Source of the DNA: Dysidea avara
Lineage: Eukaryota; Porifera; Demospongiae; Dictyoceratida; Dysideidae
DNA: 64,000 nucleotides
NCBI RefSeq assembly: GCF_963678975.1
Contig: NC_089281.1
Location: 28,695,616-28,759,615 of the forward strand
Reading direction: 5' to 3'
The stretch's first letter is position 1; every line of letters begins with the position of its first letter. Made by a program: the position numbers and the translations under genes. Below are positions 12,301 through 23,856 of the stretch, in pieces. Below the pieces are notes generated by a model that searched no databases, had not been told where the DNA came from, and worked only from the letters and a program-made list of their open reading frames with translations.

Positions 12301-15300
12301 TGAAAAATAAAGCATGAGGCGCGCAGCCGAGATGCTTTATTTTTCATATAGCACGAGCAAGGCTATGCTTTAACATATACTTATTGTACTTCTAGTACAT
12401 CACTGCTACAAGTATCATCAGTGTAAATACACTAGCTGAGTGATGAGTTTGTATATCGTATCGGGATATGTTGTATGCAATAATAGTGATAGGAAAATAT
12501 CCTATATTACACACCACTAATGTCCCCTGCCAAATATGGCTATGATGTATAAGACTGATCGTCATCTCTCTTTTTTGGAGACCTCTGCTAGTGCTGTGCG
12601 ATATATCGATATCGCGATAATTTTTAATACCATTATTGTATCAAATTTCGATATTACAGTTGCTGATCCCGATAATTTATAAAATATTCAATATTTTGCT
12701 GCAATTATTGTATATCAAGATATTTCGATATACAGAGTCTTGGTATGTGATTACACAATCACGCTAGAAATGAAGGCCAGTTCTATGCAATTTAGTAATT
12801 TTAAAAGCTTAACTACTAGTTTCCTAGACTGCTATGCAACAATTTTAGTGAGATTTATAAACATCGGCCACCCATGCAATTAGTCTGCTTACACAATTGC
12901 AAATCTAATTGAAATTTTGATATTTTAGTGATTATCGATCGATATATCATATCAAAACCAAAATCCAGATATTGCATATAGCACCACTACTGTTTGTTAG
13001 TGTTACAATGGTAGACAGTTCAGAGTGATAGTATATATTAACATTTGCAAGTCAGTTCTCACTATAACTGCAACCCACAAAGTGCACCCAAATGAAACAT
13101 CATTGCTATGGTAGTAACCATGGGACATGGTTACTTAATTAAGTATCTGGGTTGTTTTGCTGGTGTCCAAAGCAACAGTATAATGTATCACCCTCTGGCC
13201 TCATGTGATCTTCACCCTTCTATAGACACACCTACTACATCAGAGGGCTACACAGAACAGTTCAGTGTTTCTAGTCAGTTGATTTGTAATAGTCAGTATG
13301 AGGTAATGATAGTGTAATGTGGAGGTCATGCGGCATCATGTGATCTTTTAGTTCACCATCCCAGCATTGTTCATCCAGTGGGAGTGTTTGGTGGGTGAAG
13401 CTGGTTCTGCAGTAATGGAGGCATGTTTTTACTGGCAAGTGACCAATGAAATAGGCCGTGTCATCGTGCTATGCTACAATAAGGATGGAGCACACAATGG
13501 TAACAGTACACAGTGTGTTTATAAAACAACTATTTTATTTCTTGGTAATTCTGTTTTAGATTGGAAAGAGATTGTTCAAGTGATTTGCAGACTTGTGGTA
13601 TGTCACAATGTTGTGGGAGGAAGTTTTAAGAGGAGCCAAATTTTATTCTCGTGTACAAAATTTTCTTATATGTACCACTCAAACGCAACATCTCATGAAA
13701 GTGCGAGGGATAAAAAGAACTGCTAATTAAAGAGTGTGGTACCCATTTCGCTAGCGAGTATTTATCCCAAATGAAACAGGATGAATACTTGCGAGCGAAA
13801 CGGGGTTGCCATGACCTTTACTTAGCAAGTTTTTAAATTGCTCGCTCAATGTTGCGTTTGAGCAATACCAGTATACATATGTATATGTACAGGATACACA
13901 AGTAACACATAAAATTGTGTACATTCCCCACAGGAGAGCCACCCCCAACTTGTGGTCTATTATATCATCAGCTCGGGTGTTAGTTCTTTGGCTGATGTGA
14001 TCGCTTGGCTCCAGCATAGTCATACTATTGCCTTGTATCACCAGGTTAGTAGGGGACAACTGAATTGGTACCGTATTTTGATAAAAGAAAAAAGCCTTTC
14101 TAGTTCACTAAAAGTAATCAATTTTGGAAGAAGAAAAAATTTAATGTTAATAAATAATAGATGTTTGTTACTCACTACTGTGTTAAAGCTTGCCAAATAG
14201 TTTTTGATGTATTTGACACAGTTAATGAAAGGAGGTCCTGGTTTGCCGCTAATCAGAATGAAATCTGTGCATGTGTTTAATACTAGCGAACAGCACATGG
14301 TGAGGTTATCCCTCCTAGCCCATCTCAGTATTCGTCCCAGATGTGATCAGGACCAAGGCTGACCAGAAAGTCCTCTACTGGTGCCTATGGATAAACGAGT
14401 AATCAGTAATGTGATAATTAGTTGGTAGCTGTACAATAATGTGCTGAAAATTTGATGATAATGGCCACACAGTGGCGGACCCAAGGAGGGGCACAGGGTG
14501 CATTCCCTCCTAATCCAAACATTATACAAGATGGAGATACTCTAATAGAAGAGTTAGTCAAAAAATACTCTAATAGAACAGTCATCACATGTAACACTAT
14601 TCCTCTGTAGTTGCTGAGTGTAAAAACTAGCACTTGCAGCACTATCATGGGTACTGCTATGAATATTTTATAAATGAAAATGCACATGGTCTGCCATAGA
14701 CTCTTATATAGTTACTACCCATGATTGTCACTTATCCCTATAGAACTCTTGATCAGTCTATGTAGTCCTCATAAAAAAAAAAACAACAGTATGATGTGCC
14801 ACTCTACATCAGTCCTGAAACATGAAAAAGTTTTAGCTTCTACGGGGGGGTTGCACCACAGACCCCCTGCCCCCCATATACCTACTAACCCAACCCTGGA
14901 TCCACTTTTTCTGGTACATTAAATCTCTCACATTGTTACAATATGACAGACGTTAAATGAATCAAAAATTCATCAGTTCTGTCAGCTTTTTTTCGTCAAA
15001 AGTTCCTGTGTTATATATGTTATTCATTGTGGAATGGGGGGGCACTTTATCTCAATCAGTGGCAGAGGAAGTGGTTCGTGTGAGAGGGGGGAGGGGGGGG
15101 GGATGACCAGAGTATAGAATCTCTGGCAGTAAGGGGTCTGGGGGATACAGCCCCCCACCCACCCCCAGAAGCTGTAGTCGTTTTAACTTTCATAATATCT
15201 CAAAGCTCACCAGAATTAATTTATAGGTACAATTTGAAGCATTTCAACTAAATACCAACCTTTTATTTTAAGCATGCTATTTGCAGTCAATAAAAACCTC

Positions 15301-18300
15301 TTTTGGCAATGTTGACTACAGGGTTAATAAACATACAGCATTTAAATTCAGTACAAAATAGCTTTAAGACACTTGAGAACACTTGGTACAGTGGTAAAAC
15401 ACCAACTTTCAAAGTAAAAGGTCAGTGGTTCGATCACCACTGCGGGCAAAAAAAAAACAAAAAAAAACTTTCATTTTTAGATCTCTTTTAAGAGCACATT
15501 TTTACGAACGTTTTGACTGCTCTAATTAAGGTATTCTATTAGAGTATATTTATCTTTTTCACGGTTTTTAGTCCCACTTCAAGAAGGGTAATTTCAGTGA
15601 GATATCATTCTGAGGGGCCCCAACCCCTCCACCGCCTATGATCTCTATACAGTGAAATCTTCACACTTTTGTAATCCAGAATACCATCTGACACTGTTTG
15701 AATCATCAATAAATACTTTCTCTATGTAATACCACCTTCAACATCTTCACTAATCCAACACAATATTATGGCACCAATTTTACTATTGAACAACAATGTA
15801 AACTGGATAGTAAATCAGTCAGGAAACTCTGACTATACTCTAATTGAACATCACTATAATATTGCATTACAGTGGAACCTGTTAATCAGGGCACTTGATG
15901 CCTGTGTAACCTGGACACTTGGCCCCAAAATATCCCTTTGCATTGTAAACTGACCTGGAAAATTAGGACACAGGCCACTCTCAGGGTGTCCTTTATATGT
16001 AGGTTTTACTGTAATCCGTTTATGACCAACTAATAGTAATACATCCTGCACACACACAACATGCATGCACACACAACTACACACACAACATGCATGCACA
16101 CACACACACACACACCCCCCTGGACACTGTGTTGTATTATTCTAATGATTTGTTCATCTTCCAGGCTACCATTTATGTGTGGAGTAGTGAGTCACATTGT
16201 GACTGTGTTAAGACACTGGGTATTACACACAGGAGTGCAGAACTCATTGCAGCCAAGCCTAAATCTGTAAGCAAATGGATCAACAAGTGTATTAGAACAT
16301 TTTTTATCATGAATTTCAGATCACTTGTGTCCACCATAGCACAAATACACCTCTCCTAATGCTGAAGAAACTATTCTACTGTTCTCCAGATGTTTATCAG
16401 AGCTCAGACATTGCACAAGACTCTGGATATCATGATACCTATATTAGCACATGGGCCTCGACTAATCCTTCTTCAAAAGACACTGCCAAACATTACCACC
16501 TTCCATTGTATGACCTAGCCAGTTTGTTATACCACAAACATTCAGTGAACAGCGTTAGTTTGTGGGTCAGTAGTGAAAAGAAACACTGCTCTGTTCAGTC
16601 AGTGGATTTGGCTATCAAAGGGTGTCATGTTTCAGTGGCCATGGACAGCTGTCACCATCATGGCTTATTGTACAACCAGTGGGCCCAACTGGAACAGTAA
16701 GTATTGCCTGATAACTCATCATTATGTTTAGTTGATCCTGATCCTCTTCTCTGAATATGACTGTCCAATTAGAGTAGTTAGTGTATGTTCTATTAGAATA
16801 TTTGAATAACGTTTTATAATAAATGAATAGTCTTTCAATACATTTTTTCAATGCTTGAGACTGTTGAAGATAATCCAAGAGTCCACTGTTTGGGTGGTCT
16901 GCAGCCAATGCATTGTAACTTGCAGTAAGGTCATATGTATGTAATAAGCAAAATATTTTGGCCTAAAATTGACTAGTAGTTTAGCTGAACCAGATGGGGG
17001 TAGTGTGTGTCGTTATCCCTTGGAGATATTATTAAGCTTCAATTGTAGTATGTGTCTTTATCTGATAATGCCTTGTAAAGGTGTATATTGCTAGACCCAA
17101 CTTTTAAAATGTTATTGTAATCTGTTATGAAGCCAATCTTGAATTGTTTAAGATGCAAATCTTTTAATTCATCCTTGTAAATAACTTGTAAATGATCTAT
17201 ATGATATGTTGGTAGGTACCAGGGGCGTGCTGCACGTGTGGTTGTACCAGTAACTAACAAAGATTGCTCCAGTTGCTTCTCAAAAAAGACTAAAGCTGAC
17301 TATAAGGGCAAAGAAAAGAAGATTCCTGTCATATCATCACCATTTGTACCAGCCAAACGCAAGCCCAACAGTGAGTTAGCAATTATGACACACTATTATC
17401 GTATTATTACTAATAAACAGCTGGTTTGCTATCTCCTAAACCCATCATTAATAAGTGTGTCAAAAAGAATACACCATTTCCAGTGATTACCCATGAGGAG
17501 GTGTTGTCTCATGCTAATAGCAACACTTATGCTAGGGCTGAAGCCTACCAAGACAACGTGTTTGATCTCAACCATGGTAACCGTAGTTTTGGTGGGGAGG
17601 ATGAGTTTATCGTGACTTGTCAGTGTGAGTTACAATGTAATTCTGTATTTCTGTGTAGTTGTATTGTATTTCATTGTTAGGCTATGGATCAGAATCCACA
17701 CCTTACAAGGCAGAATGTAGACTATCTGAATCAGGTATGGTGTGAACAATGTGTCTAGGGAATTCAATACATTCCTGGTTGACTAAAGGTAGTATTGTGG
17801 GTTCCAATTGTTCCTGTCACTATGGAACATCTAATGGGGGTAGATGCAAGCATGTTATTGCTATGTTGTTGGTCTTGATGAAGAAACAGCAAGCAAAGTC
17901 CATAGCACCACCTGCAGCAGCGACTTGCAATGAACAGGTATCTAAGTATAGCCTTTGTATTTGTCTTATACATTGTATCACAGAGTGACGTCGGAACTTT
18001 AACCAGGAACAGGTCATTACCGAAGTGGGTCTCTGAGACAGCACCTGCGGTATTTTAAATCATGACATTAGCATGACTTGCTGACTTTCATAATCTCTTG
18101 ATACAGGTTGATGAAAATCCACCTACTAAGAAAAGACTAAGAACTAGCGAAGAAGATATAAAGTTGGTGTCTACTTCTTGTGTTGTTATGTTATAGTTCC
18201 ACTAATATAGGTTGCCAGATTATTCAAAGTACAAAATGAATGATGAAGATTTGTTGAAGACTGCACTGGAAATTTTAGAAGAGGTAGAGTAGAATTTCTT

Positions 18301-18855
18301 ACACCATTTGTAATTTAGTGTTTTTTCTAGTCCAATACAATCGACAAAGATACTCAACAATCATCAGCTCTGTTGCCAGAAACAGCTAGTGAATTGTCCA
18401 ATAGTAGCTTACAGCTATACTCTGTAAACAATACATCTCCAGCTGCTGACTACGATGCTCCCACTCAGTTAGTCAAATTAATATGAAATTCCACACTTGT
18501 TTATGTGTGCACTCAGAGAAATTGATCAAGTGGTGGATGAAGTTGCAGACTCTTACAATGCAGTAACTGATAACATGGATTGGCAGAAGTTAGTGATTAA
18601 TTGTGCCGCCATGAATCTTTGCGGGTTTACATGTGTTGATGTAGTGGGCAAACTGAGTATCACAGTTATGATGATGTTGATGATGACACACAAGAGCTGT
18701 TTGGTTTAGGCCCTTCTGTGATTGAAGATAAACCTTGTATTGTTAATTGTGATGTGTCTCACCATGAGTATGGCATATCCCACCACGAACATGACAGACC
18801 ATATGATAATTATGACAGTGGTAGTGACAATCTTCTGGATGAACTGTTCAGCTGA
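9353..18855 (+). CDS. P-loop polynucleotide-kinase-like protein with a SWIM zinc finger (865 aa, 20 exons)
   Basis: Exons: 9353-9391, 9440-9571, 9646-9720, 10554-10788, 13056-13110, 13173-13302, 13352-13499, 13560-13597, 13934-14044, 16165-16266, 16320-16696, 17216-17370, 17421-17624, 17681-17734, 17759-17937, 18107-18162, 18211-18283, 18331-18467, 18517-18624 and 18666-18855. They sum to 866 codons with stop. Residues 1-170 resemble the kinase fold of PNKP: Walker A GPRHSGKT (split between exons 1 and 2), VSADDV, then LVVVDDENW with Arg after it. Residues ~600-665 carry a SWIM finger, CSC then CKH in GSNCSCHYG and GGRCKHVIAMLL. Residues 180-590 are unfamiliar; the tail is acidic. SWIM fingers bind DNA or protein, so a nucleic-acid end-processing role is possible but inferred. 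I know no characterised animal protein with this architecture. The last intron (41 bp) and the start of exon 6 are the weakest calls. Confidence 0.8.
11457..12519. mobile_element. hAT-type MITE with perfect 8-bp target duplication, carrying a nested insert
   Basis: The ends TAGTGATGTACGATAT and (inverted) TAGTGGTGTGTAATAT fit the hAT TAGNG pattern. The flanks are ATGTCCCC on both sides (11449-11456 and 12520-12527), a perfect 8-bp duplication. The ends are rich in ATATCG words. The centre, about 11665-12376, is a separate repeat (copy B of the hairpin-rich family) inserted into it. It lies in the 2.3-kb intron between exons 4 and 5 of the kinase-SWIM gene. Confidence 0.85.
11668..12376. repeat. 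Hairpin-rich dispersed repeat, copy B (nested)
   Basis: Related to 1129-2395 along most of its length. Its right end is a near-perfect 40-bp stem: AAAGCATAGCCTTGCTCGTG at about 12276 is mirrored by CACGAGCAAGGCTATGCTTT ending at about 12372, with a loop near GAGGCGCGCAGCCGAG. No coding capacity. Confidence 0.75.
12589..12989. mobile_element. Second ATCG-rich hAT-like MITE
   Basis: The ends TAGTGCTGTGCGATATATCG and (inverted) TAGTGGTGCTATATGCAATA resemble those of the neighbour at 11457-12519, and CGATAT words recur inside. I do not find a matching 8-bp duplication (ACCTCTGC against CTGTTTGT), so it may be old or rearranged. Confidence 0.6.
13673..13872. repeat. Small inverted-repeat element in an intron of the kinase-SWIM gene
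   Basis: CTCAAACGCAACAT at about 13679 is mirrored by ATGTTGCGTTTGAG at about 13849, bracketing ~170 bp with no ORF. MITE-like, but the exact ends are unclear. Confidence 0.45.
14470..14915. repeat. G/C-capped dispersed repeat with CTCTAATAGAG-type motifs
   Basis: It runs from GGCGGACCCAAGGAGGGGCA to a C-rich end near CCCCCTGCCCCCCATATA. Inside are GATACTCTAATAGAAG and ATACTCTAATAGAACAGTCA. It is one of several related non-autonomous repeats here (compare 25800-26310, 41080-41450, 45060-45200, 50270-50550). Confidence 0.6.
15375..15470 (+). repeat. tRNA-derived SINE-like element
   Basis: The run contains an A-box-like TGGTACAGTGG, a B box GGTTCGATC, and an A-rich tail (AAAAAAAAACAAAAAAAAAC) directly after. 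The spacing between boxes fits a tRNA promoter. The anticodon arm is weak (TTC is possible) and the acceptor ends do not pair, so it is not a functional tRNA gene. Confidence 0.6.
15870..16011. mobile_element. 142-bp Tc1/mariner-type MITE
   Basis: The ends are CAGTGGAACCT and (inverted) CAGTAAAACCT, flanked by TA on each side. The size and CAGT start are typical of mariner-derived MITEs. It lies in the intron between exons 9 and 10 of the kinase-SWIM gene. Confidence 0.75.
16046..16117. repeat. (CA)n-rich tract upstream of a 3' splice site
   Basis: Broken (CA)n with two ACATGCATGCA interruptions and a C6 end. It lies about 48 bp upstream of the acceptor of exon 10 (starting 16165) of the kinase-SWIM gene. 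Confidence 0.85.
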
Positions 18856-19394
18856 CAATGAAATTTTAAACTTTAGCAGTGAAACTTTTGTACCACATTC
18901 CAATCTTGTTTTGTAATACATGATCTTTTTAATATTAATTTTAACTTCTGGTGTGACAATGCTGCTGCTTGCTGACAGTGATGGTGACAACTGACTGCTA
19001 AAGAATAATGAAGCAGTGCAACTAGCAAATGTGACTGACACTTGGTTTAATACAATCCCAAGTGCTGGTGTAGTATTGGTGAGATACTGAGTACTTGTGA
19101 TTGCACGCTTGGGACCTTACAGTGAAAAAAATCAAGGCTGCAGTGTAAAATAGTTTAGCAAACATTTTACAGCTGCAGAACATGCATGCAACCTAGCGAA
19201 CAAAATGATCATGTGATCACGAATCAATATTTCCGATTCATTTATTGTAGGTAACTAGCTAAGCAATTAAGTACAAAAACAAGGTACACAAAGAAATACC
19301 TGAAAACATGATTATTATGATATTTGGTGCACGTGTGATGGTGGGAGTGACCGCATTCCTATTTTGTAATTATTACGTCATCTTGCCGTTCTCA

Positions 19395-19424
19395 TTAGGA
19401 TACTTTCGGTAATTAAGTCACGGG
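19395..19424 (+). promoter_or_regulatory. Promoter block conserved between the two LVIVD paralogues
   Basis: TTAGGATACTT then GGTAATTAAGTCACGG, preceded by TACGTCATC, lies about 60-90 bp upstream of the ATG at 19480. The same block recurs at 24439-24468 upstream of the paralogue while surrounding sequence has diverged more, so selection is plausible. TACGTCA resembles a CRE/bZIP half-site. Confidence 0.5.
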
Positions 19425-19479
19425 ACTTGATCGTGTAGTTTTCCAACTGACGGTGCGTTTTTGTTCTTCACAGCCGAAA

Positions 19480-20997
19480 ATGCTTCGTGTATTGATGCTC
19501 TCCTGTTTTGTAGCTGTAAGTATTCGTTGATACTTTACGTTCCAGGTAGTTAATATCACGCGTAGGTTGCATTTGGACGCAACGACTCGGTCGCCCATCA
19601 TTGCGTCGGCGAGTGCCAACGACCAGGTACAGTTTTAAGCTTTATTTGCTATTGATTACTACTATATCACCTGCAGATCCTAATGCACGCATGCCGTATG
19701 TGATGCGACTGAAGATTGCAGAACGTGAGTTGTGTGCACAGCAGAACCTTTGCCCTTTTGCTGCTCCATCCATGCGTAACACTCCGTGTACCAATGGCCG
19801 AGCTGGTGAATACGAATGCGACAAAGTTGATCTGCTCTCCTTTGTGCCACTGTCGGAGCTCGGCTGTGGAGGGGATGCCAATGATATCTGGGGCTGGACT
19901 GATCCTGAGACTAAACAGGAATATGCCATGATTGGATGCTATGATGGTACCTCATTTGTTGATGTTACCAACCCAGAGGACCCACAAGTGCTTGGTTTCC
20001 TGAAAACGCACACTACCGGCAGTTCATGGCGTGACCTTAAGGTGTTTAAAGACCATGTCTTCATTGTGAGTGAAGCCTATGACCATGGCATGCAAGTGTA
20101 TGATCTGCGGCAACTGAGGGACCTCAAACCAAGCCGTCGTGTTACACAGTTAGAAGAGACTGCCTTCTATGGAGAGTTTGGCTCTGCTCACAACATCGTA
20201 GCAAATGAGGAGACTGGCTTCATGTACTCTGTGGGTAGTAGGACCTGCGTTAGTGGACTACACATGGTAGATGTGAATGAACCTACTAACCCTAAATTTG
20301 CTGGTTGCTTTGGCCAAGATGGCTACGTACATGACGCCCAGTGTGTTATTTACAATGGCCCAGATGACAGGTGTGTTAATAGTATTTCAATATATTGTTT
20401 AATGTTCTGTTGGTATATAGGTATAAATCAAAGGAGATCTGTTTCTGCTACAATGAAGAGACCCTTACCATTGTTGATGTGGATGACAAGTCTAACCCCA
20501 CAATGCTAGCTAGGGAGCCATACGATGCCTTCTATACTCATCAGGGTTGGCTGACAGAGGATCAGTCTCATGTACTACTCAATGATGAGTTGGATGAACT
20601 GTACAGTCCTAACCCACATACTCGTAGCCTCATCTGGAATGTTGAGGACCTCACTAAACCTTATTTAGTTGCACCTTTCTACTCTGGCAAGGAAGCTACT
20701 GACCACAATCTATACATTAGGTAACCTATTGGTATATGTGCATGCTCTATAGTTAGTGATTTTCTCTACAGGGGAAATATTGCATATGAGAGCAACTACT
20801 GTGCAGGGCTCAGGGTGTTGGATGTTACGAACATGAAAGAAGGAAAGATCGAAGAAATTGGCTACTTTGATGTTGATCCAAATTGTAATGAGCCAGGTTT
20901 CCATGGTGCTTGGTCAAGCTATCCTTACTTTGAGAGTGAGACGATTATTGTATCCAGCATTGAACGTGGCTTATTTGTACTGAAGTTTAATGCCTAA
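19480..20997 (+). CDS. Secreted LVIVD / choice-of-anchor-B family protein, paralogue 1 (438 aa)
   Basis: Five exons: 19480-19515, 19566-19626, 19677-20370, 20421-20720 and 20772-20997; all introns are about 50 bp. A signal peptide (MLRVLMLSCFVAVAFG) precedes a Cys-rich start. The body has repeated blocks typical of LVIVD beta-propeller proteins: SFVPLSELGCGGDANDIWGW, GTSFVDVTNPEDPQVLGFL, HMVDVNEPTNPKFAGC, LTIVDVDDKSNPTMLA, GLRVLDVTNM. The GEFGSAHNIVANEETGFMY segment and the DHNLYI and GAWSSYPY blocks match the bacterial choice-of-anchor-B family. The molecular role is unknown; it is probably extracellular, as it has no membrane anchor. It is paired with the copy at 24537. Confidence 0.85.
20753..20828 (+). 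other. 76-bp tract identical to 27283-27358 (gene-conversion candidate)
   Basis: It spans the last 19 bases of intron 4 and the first 57 of exon 5 in paralogue 1, and is base-for-base identical to 27283-27358. The rest of the two genes differs at many sites, including synonymous ones. Confidence 0.8.
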
Positions 20998-21143
20998 ACC
21001 GAACTATATTTCTGAATTATTTTTATCAAGAGCTTGTGTATATTGTCTATATTTGTAATACACTTTACATTTTGTTAAAGTATATAGTTAAACATTTGTA
21101 CTATATGACCAACAGAACTGGGAGATAATTTAGATAAAAGATT

Positions 21144-21823
21144 TAAAGGTGGACCGATACCAGTGGTATCGGATCGGTATCGGTAATACAAGGTACAGAT
21201 ACCACAGTAGACACTCACCATTTTTATTTGGGTAACCATCTCTAAGCTAAGTTTCCAGTAGCTAATCAGTAACTTAGTTGAGCTAACAAAGTAGCGAAAC
21301 AAAGCCTTTGCTACGCTTTGCTACTCTTTTCCAAGTATTGCTGTAATTGCTTCGTGTGTATTCTAATGTATTAGAACACGTGAACCCTTTGTAATTAAAT
21401 GGTAGTGCAGTTGTTCCTCAAGAAATAAGTTTATGACTACTTGGCTTACTTTTTCATGAAAAGGTTTGGTTGAAAAGCTGTAACAAACATTGTACATTTA
21501 TCGGCCGCCCACGCAATTAATTGCCTTATTAATAAGCTTACAAGAAAACTACCTCAAATCAAGAAATTAGTAATCCACAATGATGGTTATCATGTTTAGC
21601 TGTTATACAATGAATATTTTAAAACTTGATTGAACTGAGATCAATCAATTACTGTGATATTTTAATAGCTAGCTATGTAGCTATCACAACAATGAAATTT
21701 CTATAATAAACTTGTCTAGGCTTCAATGTATAGTATCGGTATCGGTATCGGTATCGGCAAATAATTTCAGTACAAATACTGGTATCAGAAATATCGGTAA
21801 AAAGTGGTATCGGTCCATCTCTA
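21144..21823. mobile_element. hAT-type MITE rich in GGTATCGGTA words
   Basis: The left end TAAAGGTGGACCGATACCA and (inverted) right end TAGAGATGGACCGATACCA are matched inverted repeats. AAAAGATT flanks both sides (21136-21143 and 21824-21831), a perfect 8-bp duplication. Short GGTATC repeats lie just inside each end. No ORF. Confidence 0.88.
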
Positions 21824-21877
21824 AAAAGATTAGCTATCCAGATATGAAAATGACCTATCATATAACTATGATAATAG

Positions 21878-22273
21878 TAGTGTTCAGTGTTTTAGTTTAC
21901 TAAAATTGTACATTACTTTTATATACTAAACTAAAACTAAAAGCTTTAATCTGAATTTTACTAAAACTGGATTTCCTTTACTAAATTACATTTACACTAG
22001 TAGTTTACTACATTTACACTAGTAGTTTACTACATTTACACTAGTAGTTTACTACATTTACACTAGTAGTTTACTACATTTACACTAGTAGTTTACTACA
22101 TTTACACTAGTAGTTTACTACATTTGAACTAAAACAAGCAAATTACTTTTTGCATACTATAGCTACTAAACCAAAACTAAAAGTTTTTATCTAGCTAAAA
22201 CTGAATTAAAACTAAAATATTTTTTCCTACTGGAACTAAAACTAAAATGAAAACCTGTACTAAAACAACACTA
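21878..22273. mobile_element. hAT-type MITE with an internal 22-bp satellite
   Basis: Ends are TAGTGTT and AACACTA, with TTTTAG/CTAAAA just inside. GATAATAG flanks both sides (21870-21877 and 22274-22281), a perfect 8-bp duplication. The interior is ACTAAAAC-rich and carries the tandem array at about 21986-22125. It starts 54 bp from the previous hAT MITE. Confidence 0.85.
21986..22125. repeat. 22-bp tandem array (~6 units)
   Basis: Units of ATTTACACTAGTAGTTTACT plus AC, nearly identical, six in a row, inside the hAT MITE at 21878-22273. The near identity suggests recent amplification. Confidence 0.9.
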
Positions 22274-22579
22274 GATAATAGTAGTAAATCTATTGTATAT
22301 CAACCACTCAGATAGAAAGCTTGTATAAAGGTGTTGGATTAGTTGGGGCAGTGATCTTAGTTGGGGCAGTGATCTTAATTGAGCACCACATGATGCCAAG
22401 TTGACTTTTATGTATGTAAACTACACACTGAACAGTGTTATGACATTACTCCCATTATTGAGATAATATCGATTATCAAGATAAAATGGTTGTCACTTAT
22501 TGATCATGAGATATAGGTTTTAGGGCTTTTACTATTATCGGACAGCCCTAACTAAATACATATTAATAATTATTGGCAA

Positions 22580-23060
22580 GTGAAATAAAACCATTACACA
22601 AGATTGACAGTATAGTCATCACCTCAGCTTAGTTGTCACCAGATTCTTTGTTAAATGTGACAGAAACAAATTAATGTATAAGAGACCAGGTAAAATAATG
22701 GGATTTATTAATGTTACAAGAAGTATTACGCATATCTTTTAAAGGTTTTCATCACCGGCTGGATAATCTTTCAATGAAATGTATTTAAAATGTGACACAT
22801 GCAGGCTTAGCTATGAAAAAGGTAAATGGGTACTTTTAAAATAATTCTTCACACAACTGTTTATATATTACCATCTTGGAAATAATTCTCTGAATATTAG
22901 TTTAGTATTAATTAGTTTGTCTACAACTTGATTCAATAATAAAATCCATTTCCTCATCTTCATCATAGTAATCCCAAGGTGCTCAGCAAAGTTGAGCAAA
23001 CTGTAACATGGCCTCTGCTTGTACTGCGTCATTCTCACTACAAAGATGAACGTTTTAATT
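22580..23060 (-). pseudogene. TACC 3'-end relic left by segmental duplication
   Basis: Two patches match the intact TACC gene. One is about 22600-22650, against the terminal exon at 27670-27715 (GACAGT.AT.....AGTCATC and TTGTCACC). The other is about 22890-23055, against exon 10 and intron sequence at 28430-28570, including the shared ATGGCCTCTGCTTGTACTG and GTCATTCTCACTAC. The exons between are missing or eroded and no continuous frame remains. Its place downstream of the first LVIVD paralogue mirrors TACC downstream of the second, so both came from one duplication. Confidence 0.75.
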
Positions 23061-23467
23061 ATTGTTCAGCTGTGTAGTATGTAGTATTTACCTCTAATGT
23101 TAAGTAGCTATTTTCCTGTACCAGTTGCCTACCACCATAAGGCATAGTGAAGATGTTGATAGAATCCTTACTGGTTTTTTCATGGTACACCTACTGTGTG
23201 GGGACCTGCTATTAACAAGGACTCTATGAACATCTTGGTTGCATTATATTATATGCCCACTCAGATCTGTGTGTCTATAGCTTGTGGTCTAATCATGTAT
23301 CACAGTGTAGGCTTGGATGGCTTTTTATGTCCAAGCTTATACAGTACCATCCTATTCTCAGAGTATTTTGCTTCAGCCACCAATGAACTTTGGTCATAAA
23401 AATTCCTATAAAACTACAGATGTATGCCATGGTTTGCAGAATTTTTTGGATACAAAAAGAACTACAG

Positions 23468-23856
23468 TTATAGTATGTTCACGTTGAGCTGAATCCTTAA
23501 AAACATTTAATATCTCATGGATGCAATTACACATGATCTTGAGATTTGGCTCATTTGTAGTACTGCTCGACCCGCTAAAAATATTTCAAAATCTTTTTGT
23601 TCAAATGTTTGACATAATATTTATGGACAATCTAAATTTTCACAATACATTTCCTATGGGGAAGCCATATAAATACAGTGTCCATTACAGCCTTTTCCCG
23701 AACTTGTAATGGAGCCAAACTGTACGTGTCTGTTGTTGACACCTTTGCTGTGACCAATAATCATCTGGTGGCTGAAATGTTAACTCTATTGAGAAAAAAT
23801 CCACTTTTAATTTTTAGCTGTTTTTCAGGATTCAGCTCAACGTGAACATACTATAG
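23468..23856 (-). mobile_element. ~390-bp MITE, copy 2 (inverted relative to 4101-4490)
   Basis: The termini TATAGTATGTTCACGTTGAG and the inverse near 23827-23856 match copy 1. Internal sequence aligns end to end in reverse orientation. No ORF. Confidence 0.85.

Noticed and set aside
14038-14298. 86-codon minus-strand frame
   Set aside because: It sits across an exon-intron boundary of the opposite-strand gene and has no homology I recognise.
15375-15450. A functional tRNA gene (Glu-like anticodon)
   Set aside because: Acceptor and anticodon arms do not pair and an A-rich tail follows, so a SINE-like copy fits better.
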